Source: Lichenifustis flavocetrariae (GTDB taxonomy: Bacteria; Pseudomonadota; Alphaproteobacteria; Rhizobiales; Beijerinckiaceae). Taken from it: 64,000 nucleotides of DNA. A program made the translations under genes and the position numbers. Below are positions 33,468 through 41,674 of this stretch, piece by piece; the stretch's first letter is position 1, and every line of letters starts with the position of its first letter. The stretch lies in the NCBI RefSeq assembly GCF_026130545.1, contig NZ_JAMOIM010000011.1, positions 124,001-188,000 of the forward strand, given 5' to 3'. The notes beneath the pieces are model-generated. The model did not search any database and was not told where the DNA came from. It worked only from the letters and a program-made list of their open reading frames with translations.

Positions 33468-35393
33468 ATGCTCGTGAAGAAGGTCACGGTCGCGCGCGCG
33501 GCCGGGGGCGCGCTCGACTTCGTGCTGTCCGACGCGACGGTCGACCGCTACGGCGACGTCATCGATCCGGCCGGGTGGGTGCTCGATCATTTTGAGCAGA
33601 ACCCGATCGCGCTCTTCAACCACGACTCGGATTTCCCGATCGGCACCTGGGCGGACGTGCGGGTCGAGAGCGGGCGCCTGGTCGGCCGCCTTACGCTCGC
33701 GGCGCCCGGCACCTCGGCCCGGATCGACGAGCTCGTGAGCCTCGTCGGACAAGGCGTGCTGCGCGCCGTCTCGGTCGGGTTCCAGCCCTTGGCGACCGAA
33801 CCGCGCGGCGACGGCGGCCTGCGCTTCACGCGCCAAGAACTTCTTGAATGCAGCCTCGTGAGCGTACCGGCCAATCCGTCGGCCCTACAGCTCGCGCGGC
33901 GTCTCCACCTCTCCGACGACACGATCCGCATGGCTTTCGGCGAGCACGCCACACGGGGCCACGCCATCGCGCGCCGCAGTGCCACCGGCGAGCACGCCGC
34001 ATCCTCTCCGTCTCGAAAGCCTCCTATGACACTCGCAAAGCGCATCGAAGACGCGCAGCAGCGCCTTCTCTCGTTTCGCAGCCAACTCACCGACCATCTC
34101 GCCACGGTCGACGACGCCAATCCCGACGAGACATCCCTCGCCGTTACGGATGACCTCAACGCCAGGATCGAGGCGCAGCAGCGCAGCCTCGACAGCCTGC
34201 GGCAGGCCGAAGCCCGGCTCGCCGGCGACAGTGACGCCGCGGCCGCCACGCCGGCCGCATCCCCGTCCCGCCGTCCCTTCGCGGTCGCGGCGAAGAAGGT
34301 GCAACCGATCGAGTACATCTATCGGTCGGCCGTCGTGTCGCTGCTCGCGAAGATCCAGCAGCGGTCGCGCGACGAGGTGATGCGCGAGCGCTACGGCGAG
34401 GATGAGGCGACGCGCGCGGTGTTCGCCGCGGTGACACGGTCCGCCTCGGCGCCGGCCACGACGACGACGAGCGGATGGGCTGCCGAGCTCGTGCAGACCG
34501 CCGTGCTCGATTTCATCGACGCCCTGATGCCGATGTCGATCTATCCGGGGTTGCGGGACAAGGGCGGCCGGTTCACCTTCGGTCAGAACGGGATCGTGTC
34601 CATTCCGGCGCGGTCCACAACGCCGACCATCGCGGGATCCTTCGTCGGCCAGGGCGCCCCGATCCCGGTCCGGCAGGGCGCCTTCGCGGCCACGACCCTG
34701 ACGCCGAAGAAGATGGGCGTGATCTCGACCTTCACGCGCGAGATCGCCGAGCACTCGACGCCCTCGATCGAAGCCATCATCCGGCAGGCGATCCAGGAAG
34801 ACACGGCCGTCTCGATCGACACCGTCCTGACCGACGCGAACGCCGCGACTGCGATCCGGCCCGCCGGCTTGCGCTACAACGTGACCGGCCTCACGGCGAC
34901 CACGGGCGGCGGCTTTGCGGCACTTGTCGGCGACCTCAAGGCGCTGATCGGCGCCCTGATCACGTCGACGAACGGCAACATCCGGGCGCCGCTGTGGATC
35001 ATGAATCCGATCCAGGCGGTCTCGATCTCGCTCACGCAAAACACGGCCGGCGACTTCCCGTTCAAGGCCGAGATCGCGAGCGGGCAATTGCAAGGCTATC
35101 CCGTTCTGCAGTCGGCGAGCGTCACCTCCGGCATGGTGATCCTCGTCGACGCCGCGGACTTCTTCTCGGCGACCGGCGACGATCCCCGCTTCGACGTCTC
35201 CGATCAGGCGGTGCTTCACATGGAAGACACCGCGCCGGCCGCGATCGGAACCACGGGAACGCCGAACGTCGTGGCGGCGCCGGTGCGCTCGCTCTGGCAG
35301 ACGGACACGATCGGCATCCGCATGCTGCTCGACATCAACTGGGCGCTGCGGCGGCCGGGCGTCGTGGCATGGATCAACAGCGTGACTTGGTAG
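33468..35393 (+). CDS. Fused prohead protease and major capsid protein
   Basis: 641 residues combining two HK97 proteins. Residues 1-165 are the U35-type prohead protease (VDRYGDVIDPAGW, LFNHDSDFPIG with H52, AVSVGFQP with S102, CSLVSVPANPSA). A ~130-residue coiled, Ala-rich linker acts as delta/scaffold domain, then the HK97-fold capsid protein follows from about 300 (TTTTSGWAAELVQTAVLDFI ... GIRMLLDINWALRRPGVVAW). Protease and capsid are normally separate genes; here no stop separates them. Maturation would require self-cleavage at the linker. Confidence 0.9.
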   Translation: MLVKKVTVARAAGGALDFVLSDATVDRYGDVIDPAGWVLDHFEQNPIALFNHDSDFPIGTWADVRVESGRLVGRLTLAAPGTSARIDELVSLVGQGVLRAVSVGFQPLATEPRGDGGLRFTRQELLECSLVSVPANPSALQLARRLHLSDDTIRMAFGEHATRGHAIARRSATGEHAASSPSRKPPMTLAKRIEDAQQRLLSFRSQLTDHLATVDDANPDETSLAVTDDLNARIEAQQRSLDSLRQAEARLAGDSDAAAATPAASPSRRPFAVAAKKVQPIEYIYRSAVVSLLAKIQQRSRDEVMRERYGEDEATRAVFAAVTRSASAPATTTTSGWAAELVQTAVLDFIDALMPMSIYPGLRDKGGRFTFGQNGIVSIPARSTTPTIAGSFVGQGAPIPVRQGAFAATTLTPKKMGVISTFTREIAEHSTPSIEAIIRQAIQEDTAVSIDTVLTDANAATAIRPAGLRYNVTGLTATTGGGFAALVGDLKALIGALITSTNGNIRAPLWIMNPIQAVSISLTQNTAGDFPFKAEIASGQLQGYPVLQSASVTSGMVILVDAADFFSATGDDPRFDVSDQAVLHMEDTAPAAIGTTGTPNVVAAPVRSLWQTDTIGIRMLLDINWALRRPGVVAWINSVTW

Positions 35394-35463
35394 CAGCGAC
35401 GCCGCTTGAAGCTGGTGCCGGCCGGCGGTCGCCCGGCGCCCATCACCACGAAGGAGTCGAACC

Positions 35464-35814
35464 ATGACAACGCCATCAGCACCACTGGCGGGCGCCACCG
35501 CAGCCACAGCCGCCGCGCTCCCAGTGGCCCCGACCGCCACACCCCTCGCGGCTGCGCTGGTCGCACCGGTCGTGTCAGCCACACAGGCCGTCGCTGTTGC
35601 CGAGGCGTCCACCGATCAGCCTTATGACGAGGGACCGGTGACCGACCCGGAGCCGCCGATCGAGACGCCGACGCCGACACAGGCCGAGATCGACGACATC
35701 AAGCGCGGCATTCGCCGGCCCGATCCGCCGATCATGCCGGCGAAGACGAGCCGCACCATGAAGCCCGCGCGTGGCGGCGGCTACGCAACCCGCGACCTCA
35801 CGGGCGGCAACTAG
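35464..35814 (+). CDS. Ala/Pro-rich small structural protein
   Basis: 116 residues with a clear AAGGAG-type ribosome site. The first half is Ala/Thr/Pro low complexity, then an acidic stretch (YDEGPVTDPEPPIETPTPTQ) and a basic tail (RTMKPARGGGY). Position after the capsid gene suggests a head decoration or connector protein, but sequence gives no family. Confidence 0.5.
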   Translation: MTTPSAPLAGATAATAAALPVAPTATPLAAALVAPVVSATQAVAVAEASTDQPYDEGPVTDPEPPIETPTPTQAEIDDIKRGIRRPDPPIMPAKTSRTMKPARGGGYATRDLTGGN

Positions 35815-35817
35815 GCC

Positions 35818-37206
35818 GTGAGCGTCCTCAGTCGCATCTGGCAAGCCGCCTTCGGCGAGGTGGCCGAAGGGGAAGCACGGTCCGGCCCGTGGTTCTTGCC
35901 GGTCTCGGGGGGTTGGCTGTCCGCGCAGGCCGGCAGCACCCTCAACTGGTGGCAGCTCGGCTATAACGTCGAGCGCGGCGCGGTGCCCTCGGCCATGGTC
36001 GAGGCCTGCGTCTCGGCCTATGCCCAGACGATCGCCATGTGCCCCGGCGGCCATTGGCGGCGAGAGCATGACGGAGGCCGCAAGCTGGTCGGCAATTCGG
36101 CGCTCGCGCGGATCGTCAAGCAGCCGAACGACTACCAATCGATCAGCGACTTCCTTCTGAACCTCACGCGCGACCTCTACGGGGACGGCAACGCCTTCGC
36201 GCTCGCACTGCGCAACGATCGCTTCGAGGTCGACGAGTTGCACCTCTTCCCGGCCCGCAAATGTGTGCCGCGCGTGGCGGTCGACGGATCGGTCTTCTAC
36301 GCGTTGTCCGGCAACGACATCGTCGAGCGGCAGATCGACGGGCCGCTCGTCGTGCCGGCGCGCGACGTGCTTCACGTACGGCTTCACACGCCGCGGCACC
36401 CGTTGATCGGCGAAAGCCCGATCCGGGCGGCCGCGATTGACGTCGCAACAAGCGACGCCATGCTGCAGCAGCAGCTCGCCTTCTATCTCAACCAGGCGCG
36501 GCCCTCCTACATCCTGTCGACCGATCTGCCCCTGACCAGAGAGCAGGCGCAGCAGCTCCGCGAGTCGTGGAACGAACAGAGCAAGGGCCTGGCGGCCGGC
36601 GGCACGCCGATCCTGTCGAACGGGCTCAAGCCGCATCCCCTCACGATGTCCGCCGAGAACGCGGAACTCGCCGACATCATGAAGCTGAATGAGCAGCACA
36701 TCGCGCTCGCGTTCCGGGTGCCGCTGCAGATTCTCGGCATCGGGTCGACGCCGCATGCCTCGACCGAAAGCCTGATGCAGCTCTGGATCGCCTCGGGCCT
36801 CGGCTTCGCGCTCAACCACATCGAAGAGAGCATCGGCCTGTTCTTCGGTCTTAGGGGGCAGCCCGACGAGTATTTCGAGCTCGATACCGGCGCGCTGCTG
36901 CGCTCGAACATGAAGGAACGCATCGAGGCACTGGCGACCGGCGTGCTCGGCGGCGTCTACGCCCCGAACGAAGCGCGCGCGATCGAGGGCCTGAGCAAGA
37001 CGCCGTACGGCGACGAGCCGCGGGTGCAGCAGCAGGTCGTGCCGCTCTCGGCCGCGGCCGCGATCCCCGCGGCGCCGCCCGCACTCGGCGCGCCACCCGC
37101 ACTTCCTGCGCCCGGCGAGGGTCGAGCGGTCGGAGCCGACGCCATTCCGGACTGGTCCGCCGTCGACCTTCTCCGCATCGCCGACGAGGTCGATCGTGCT
37201 GCCTGA
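35818..37206 (+). CDS. Phage portal protein, HK97 family
   Basis: 462 residues from a GTG start. Portal signatures include VSAYAQTIAMCPGGHW, the wing/stem segment LTRDLYGDGNAFALAL, VLHVRLHTPRHPLIGESPIRAA and HIALAFRVPLQILGIG. It forms the dodecameric DNA channel at the head vertex. Its position after the capsid gene is unusual; in most HK97-like phages portal precedes protease and capsid. Confidence 0.9.
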   Translation: MSVLSRIWQAAFGEVAEGEARSGPWFLPVSGGWLSAQAGSTLNWWQLGYNVERGAVPSAMVEACVSAYAQTIAMCPGGHWRREHDGGRKLVGNSALARIVKQPNDYQSISDFLLNLTRDLYGDGNAFALALRNDRFEVDELHLFPARKCVPRVAVDGSVFYALSGNDIVERQIDGPLVVPARDVLHVRLHTPRHPLIGESPIRAAAIDVATSDAMLQQQLAFYLNQARPSYILSTDLPLTREQAQQLRESWNEQSKGLAAGGTPILSNGLKPHPLTMSAENAELADIMKLNEQHIALAFRVPLQILGIGSTPHASTESLMQLWIASGLGFALNHIEESIGLFFGLRGQPDEYFELDTGALLRSNMKERIEALATGVLGGVYAPNEARAIEGLSKTPYGDEPRVQQQVVPLSAAAAIPAAPPALGAPPALPAPGEGRAVGADAIPDWSAVDLLRIADEVDRAA

Positions 37207-38431
37207 CAGCTTGCGAATCGCGCTCGGGACCGTCATCGCGCAGTGCCGCCGCGAATGGCGGCGCGAAGCCGAGCTGCTCGGCGCTCAATCCCGCGAGGTC
37301 ATCGCGCAATCGCGCGAGGTCGTGGCCGAGTTTCGGGCCCGCATCGCCGAGCTCGACGCCAGCCTGCGCGAGCAAGTCGCGGTGCGTCTCGCGTCGGTGC
37401 GCGACGGAACCGACGGCAAGGATGGGGCGGCGGGTCAAGACGGCATTGACGGCGCGCCGGGGTGTGATGGCGCGCCGGGCCGCAGCGGCGTCGACGGCGC
37501 AGATGGTGAGCCCGGTCGTGACGGTCTCGACGGGAAGGATGGGGCTTCGGGCCGGGACGGCATTGACGGCGCACCGGGGCGTGATGGAGCGCCGGGTGGC
37601 GACGGCATAGACGGCAAAGATGGTGAGCCCGGTCGAGACGGAATTGACGGCAAAGAAGGGCCACCGGGCCGCGACGGGGTGCCGGGCCAGGACGGGCGCA
37701 ACGGACAGGATGGAGCTCCGGGCCTGAACGGGATCGACGGTGTGCCGGGCCGAAACGGGGTTGATGGGAAAGATGGATCGGCTGGGCGCGATGGGACCGA
37801 CGGGCGCGATGGGAAGGACGGCGCGGCCGGTCAGGATGGCGCCCCCGGTCGCGACGGTCATGACGGAAAGGACGGAGCGCCGGGTCGCGATGGGACCGAC
37901 GGCGCGCCTGGGCGCGACGGCATCGATGGGGCACCGGGTCGGTTGCCGGTCTGCAAAGCCTGGGCGCCGGGTGTGCATTACCAGGCCGAGGTGCGCGCCT
38001 TCGACGGTGCGACCTGGCAGGCGCTTTGCGACACAGCCGAGACCCCGGGCACCGGATCGGACTGGCTGCGATTGGCAGGCCCCGGCCGCGACGGCGCATC
38101 GCCGTGTTTCGTCGGAACCTATGCGCCCGGCACCGCCTATCGAAAGCTCGACGTCGTCGCGCTCAATGCCGGATCGTTTGCGGCCCTCGACGACGAGCCC
38201 GGCGCGTGTCCTGGCCCCGGTTGGCAGCTCGTCGCCGGCCCCGGCCGCCGCGGCGCGCCTGGGGAACCCGGCAAGCGGGGCGAACCAGGTCCGCCGGGTC
38301 CGCGCATTGCATCGTGGCGGGTCGATGCCGAGCGCTATGCCGTCACCCCGGTCCTGAGCGACGGATCGACCGGCGCCGCGCTCGACCTTCGCGATCTCTT
38401 CGAGCAGGTCCGCGCCGAGATGGGAGTCTGA
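37196..38431 (+). CDS. Collagen-like phage protein with two carbohydrate-binding-like modules
   Basis: 411 residues from a GTG that overlaps the portal stop. Residues 20-68 are coiled coil (trimer seed), 71-249 are about 60 uninterrupted Gly-X-Y triplets rich in GKDG, GRDG and GAPG, and 253-293 and 304-348 are two related ~42-residue modules (W.PG..Y....V..........AL), resembling CBM5/12 chitin-binding-type folds. A short second Gly-X-Y run (345-368) and a folded C-terminal cap follow. It should form a trimeric fibre. Lying between portal and head-tail connector genes, it may be a head- or neck-attached fibre rather than a tail fibre. Confidence 0.85.
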   Translation: MLPDSLRIALGTVIAQCRREWRREAELLGAQSREVIAQSREVVAEFRARIAELDASLREQVAVRLASVRDGTDGKDGAAGQDGIDGAPGCDGAPGRSGVDGADGEPGRDGLDGKDGASGRDGIDGAPGRDGAPGGDGIDGKDGEPGRDGIDGKEGPPGRDGVPGQDGRNGQDGAPGLNGIDGVPGRNGVDGKDGSAGRDGTDGRDGKDGAAGQDGAPGRDGHDGKDGAPGRDGTDGAPGRDGIDGAPGRLPVCKAWAPGVHYQAEVRAFDGATWQALCDTAETPGTGSDWLRLAGPGRDGASPCFVGTYAPGTAYRKLDVVALNAGSFAALDDEPGACPGPGWQLVAGPGRRGAPGEPGKRGEPGPPGPRIASWRVDAERYAVTPVLSDGSTGAALDLRDLFEQVRAEMGV

Positions 38432-38432
38432 G

Positions 38433-39032
38433 GTGTCGGTTGTCGTCATCACGCCGCCCGATCCGCTCGTGTCGCTCGCCGACATCAAGGCGCATCTGCG
38501 CATCACGGGCACGAGCCAGGACAGCCTGCTTTCGACGTATCTGGCCGCGGCGCAGAGCCAGATCGACGGGCCGTCCGGCGTGCTCGGCCGCGCCGTCGGC
38601 GTGCAAACGCTCGAGCTGCAGGGGATCGAGACGGCGGACCCGCAGGCCTGGATCAAGCTGCCGTTCCCGCCCGTGACCGCGATCACGAGCGTGAGCTACG
38701 GCGCGAACGTCACGCTCGACCCGTCGGCCTATGTCTTCGGCCCCGGCGACGTCGTGCGGCCGATGTCGGGCGGCGCGTGGCCGTGGCTATCCGGCGACCG
38801 ATTGAGCGTCCGCGTCCGCTACGTCGCCGGCTATGCCACTCTGCCCGGCGCCATCAAGGCGGCGATCCTGCTCGCAGTCCAGAACCTCTATGCGCTCGGC
38901 GCGCGTGATCCGTCGCTCACGGTCGACACCGTCTTCGGCGTCGGATCGCAGCAGTTCTCGGCCAATGCGACGCCGGTGCTCACGCAAACCGCCGAGAAGC
39001 TGCTCGCGCCCTACCGGGTCTTGCTGGCGTGA
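38433..39032 (+). CDS. Head-tail connector protein (gp6/gp8-like)
   Basis: 199 residues from a GTG start. The N-terminal LVSLADIKAHLRITGTSQDSLL with the following helix, the central beta segment, and the helix AIKAAILLAVQNLYALGA match the phage head-tail connector (gp6/phiE125 gp8) family. It forms the adaptor ring below the portal. Confidence 0.8.
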   Translation: MSVVVITPPDPLVSLADIKAHLRITGTSQDSLLSTYLAAAQSQIDGPSGVLGRAVGVQTLELQGIETADPQAWIKLPFPPVTAITSVSYGANVTLDPSAYVFGPGDVVRPMSGGAWPWLSGDRLSVRVRYVAGYATLPGAIKAAILLAVQNLYALGARDPSLTVDTVFGVGSQQFSANATPVLTQTAEKLLAPYRVLLA

Positions 39033-39370
39033 CGCCCGATCAGGCCAAGGCTTCGCTCGGCCGCATGCTCGCGGGCGGTGACACGGTGCTGCTGTCGCGC
39101 GTCGACGTCGACGGGACCTTCGGCCCGATCCCGGCCCGCGTGACGGGCTTTGCGGCCGATCAAACCGTCTTCGATCTGCAGCAGGGCGACCGCAAGGTGA
39201 TCCTACCCGCCGACGCGGTCACGGCCTCGGGCTTTCCGCTGCCGTTCCTGCCCGACGCGGACCGTGTCGATTGGAATGGATTGTTGCTGGCCGTTAAGGC
39301 GGTTGACGATGCGACGCGGCGGGTCGGCGGCGCGCTCGTCGCCTACGAAATCCAGGTCGCCGGCGGCTGA
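39029..39370 (+). CDS. Head closure/completion protein
   Basis: 113 residues from a GTG that overlaps the connector stop. All-beta pattern (PIPARVTGFAADQTVFDLQQ ... GALVAYEIQVAGG) and its position between connector and neck protein fit the head-closure (stopper) role. Family assignment rests mostly on gene order. Confidence 0.55.
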   Translation: MTPDQAKASLGRMLAGGDTVLLSRVDVDGTFGPIPARVTGFAADQTVFDLQQGDRKVILPADAVTASGFPLPFLPDADRVDWNGLLLAVKAVDDATRRVGGALVAYEIQVAGG

Positions 39371-39408
39371 TACCGGCGTCGGTTCGCATCCGCCCGCTCG
39401 ACCGGTCG

Positions 39409-40038
39409 GTGATGGTCCGGCCCGGTGGCGTCCTGTCGCCGGAGCGCGCGGCCGCTCAGGTCGCGGCCCATGCGCGGGCGCTGGTCGCCGAGGCGGCGGC
39501 CGCCAATGCCGAAGCGCTCGGCCGGCCGGCGCCGCACGACGACTTCGTCAACGGCATCCCGGCGGCGCCTTACGAATCGGTGCGGCCCGGCGGCAGCGTC
39601 CTCGCCGTCTTCGATCTCGCCGGCGATTGCCTCGACTTCGTCGACGCGCAGCTCAAGGCTCATGGGCCGGTGCTCACGGGCGCCTTCCGGGCGTCCATCA
39701 CGATCTACGCCGACGGGGTCGCGGTCGGATCGCCGGCCAACGCCCTGGCCGCGGCCGAGGTCGTGTTCCTCGCGACGGTGCCCTATGCGCGCAAGATCGA
39801 GCGCGGCGAATCGCCCAAGGCGCCACACGGCGTTTTCGAGGCGGTCGCGGCTCTCGCGCAGGCCCGCTACGGCAATGTCGCAAAGATCAGCTTCGGCTTC
39901 CGCGAGCCGGTCGGCGGAAGCAACGCGCTTGAAGCCTGGGCGTCGGGCCATAGCGCCAAGGAGCCCCGTCGCCCTAAGCGACGGCAGCAGTACCTAAAAG
40001 ACGTCCGGCAGCCAGCGGTCGTCGTGGCGCTTCGCTGA
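39409..40038 (+). CDS. Neck/tail-completion protein (HK97 gp10-like)
   Basis: 209 residues. VDAQLKAHGPVLTGAFRASIT and VPYARKIERG with a C-terminal basic tail match the gp10-like neck family, where the YA+xIE..G segment is conserved. It is the last phage gene before the inserted island; its expected partner, the tail terminator, is displaced to 49917. The C-terminus looks complete, so the island did not truncate it. Confidence 0.7.
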   Translation: MMVRPGGVLSPERAAAQVAAHARALVAEAAAANAEALGRPAPHDDFVNGIPAAPYESVRPGGSVLAVFDLAGDCLDFVDAQLKAHGPVLTGAFRASITIYADGVAVGSPANALAAAEVVFLATVPYARKIERGESPKAPHGVFEAVAALAQARYGNVAKISFGFREPVGGSNALEAWASGHSAKEPRRPKRRQQYLKDVRQPAVVVALR

Positions 40039-40289
40039 CAACGCTCTGCTCATTTAGCGCGCCCGTAACCTGGAGTTTGCAGCTGACGTTCTGCCCAAGA
40101 CGGTCGATATGGTTCTCCTGGCGGAGCCTACAAAGCAGCCGTTCGGTACCGTGCTATCGTTTTGAGTCTACCCGTGCATAGGCCGCCTACATCGCAAACC
40201 GTCTTTCTCAGGCCGACACTCTTGCCGCGCGTTGACAGCTGGTTAAAGCAGTGACACTCTGAGATAAATAGCCGCAGTCCGAGGGACCT

Positions 40290-41654
40290 ATGCCGCTTTT
40301 CCGTCGGCGCCTACGCGAATCACCTGCAATACTCCTCACCGCGCTGTGCTTACAGTGCGTCGTAATCGAGGCTGAGGCCGCTACACTCGAGAGTGGTACA
40401 ATATACGCCGACGTACGAACTCAGCTCTCTTCAGGAGATTTATTTTACACAGTCTTTACTCATGCTGTTCCGATAGACACGTTGGCGATCTACGGCGCCA
40501 GCAAGGGGCAATTCAGCGACGCTTTGAACGATTTAGTCAACTCTGCTATTACTCCGCACGCAGTCTCCGACATTCATCTCGGCGCTGCAGCCGAATTGTA
40601 TCGCCACTTGATCGATAATGCGCAATGGGGGCGACTAGCGTTTGACCAGAGTGAGCAGGACAAGTATATCGATCTCTTAAAAAAGCTGTTTGTTCATAAG
40701 GAAACTGGTTACGAGCCAAGTGCGGACTTAAGTCACTTGCTGCAATTGCAGACTACACTGGCAAGCCTACAGAAGGAATTCGCTTCGACACCGGTCGAAA
40801 GTCGGACCGATGATCTGAAGGCTCGTCTCAAGGCCGCGAAAATTGCGTTGAACAGAGATACTGGCGCTCAATCGCTAATTCCGGACGTGTCACGACTGAG
40901 GAACTTATTAAATTACGATTACACTACTGTTGGCCAGAGCTTTAAGGCAAGGCTCGCCGCCAACATGGATGCGAAGTCAGGGAAGCCTAGCTCGAGCGTC
41001 GCGCCCAAATTCTTCGACTTCGGCGCAACTGCAGGATGGCAAGCAGTAGAGCTTAAGCTCGCAGCCCAGGGCGATCCTACGGACCAATTAGGCAAGATTA
41101 GCGCCCTTCCACCGGTCTGGTGCTGCTCCATACCGAAAGACGTCGCAACGAAATCAGCAAGCGACTTAATCACAATTAGATTTGATGTTCTACACGTTTC
41201 CATTCGGCAACCATGGCGTGCTGATGAGGTGTTACTCGGTGGACCGAGCAAAGATTGGAAGTGGAGTCAGGCGGCGCCCCCACTTTCGCGAGGACCGCAA
41301 GCCACAAAGTCGGAAGATGAGATTGCTGACCTCACCAGTCTTCCGCAAGAAATAATCCTAATTCGATCACTCCGAATCTCGGGCGGTCTGGACGCAAGCA
41401 TTCTTCAATACTTCGAAGCTGCGATGCATGACGCTACACAAGTATATTTTGGTCCTTTTGTCGTGGGCGGGGAATTCAAGTTTGGACAATTAACGGTGGC
41501 GGTCCGGCCGTCGCTTCTGGGCAACAACGAGTTATTCGTCCCGGGGGTACAGGCAGTCGCTTTCGGCGGGAAGATCCTGCCAGAATTGCCGAACGCTGAT
41601 CAGACCCTCATCTGGGGAGATCCGCTACCGATTCTGAATGGAATAAACAACTGA
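40290..41654 (+). CDS. Secreted protein of unknown function (island gene A)
   Basis: 454 residues with a signal peptide (ILLTALCLQCVVIEAEA, cleavage near residue 31). The middle (130-215) is helical. The C-terminal half carries a domain shared with the next gene: FDVLHVSIRQPW (298-309), LPQEIILIRSL (351-361), FGPFVVGG (387-394) and FGGKILPELPN (425-435). Two adjacent cysteines (277-278) are notable in an exported protein. First gene of the secreted operon; a TTGACA at 40232 could be its -35 but the -10 is unclear. No named family recognised. Confidence 0.8.
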   Translation: MPLFRRRLRESPAILLTALCLQCVVIEAEAATLESGTIYADVRTQLSSGDLFYTVFTHAVPIDTLAIYGASKGQFSDALNDLVNSAITPHAVSDIHLGAAAELYRHLIDNAQWGRLAFDQSEQDKYIDLLKKLFVHKETGYEPSADLSHLLQLQTTLASLQKEFASTPVESRTDDLKARLKAAKIALNRDTGAQSLIPDVSRLRNLLNYDYTTVGQSFKARLAANMDAKSGKPSSSVAPKFFDFGATAGWQAVELKLAAQGDPTDQLGKISALPPVWCCSIPKDVATKSASDLITIRFDVLHVSIRQPWRADEVLLGGPSKDWKWSQAAPPLSRGPQATKSEDEIADLTSLPQEIILIRSLRISGGLDASILQYFEAAMHDATQVYFGPFVVGGEFKFGQLTVAVRPSLLGNNELFVPGVQAVAFGGKILPELPNADQTLIWGDPLPILNGINN

Positions 41655-41674
41655 CTTTTGGGAGGCTTGGTTTG

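Noticed and set aside
33885-35612. 575-codon reverse frame over the capsid gene
   Set aside because: Shadow of the protease-capsid fusion; Arg/Asp-rich and without a family.
37400-37950. CRISPR-like or tandem DNA repeat
   Set aside because: The periodicity is 9-18 bases of Gly-X-Y codons with variable sequence, not fixed repeats with unique spacers. No cas genes are present and no CRISPR array is seen anywhere in the window.
36851-38686. 611-codon reverse frame over the collagen-like gene
   Set aside because: Its repeats are the antisense of Gly-X-Y coding repeats; no start signal or domain.
40039-40289. Complete sigma-70 promoter for the secreted operon
   Set aside because: TTGACA is present at 40232-40237 but no acceptable -10 lies 16-18 bases downstream, so I do not call a promoter.
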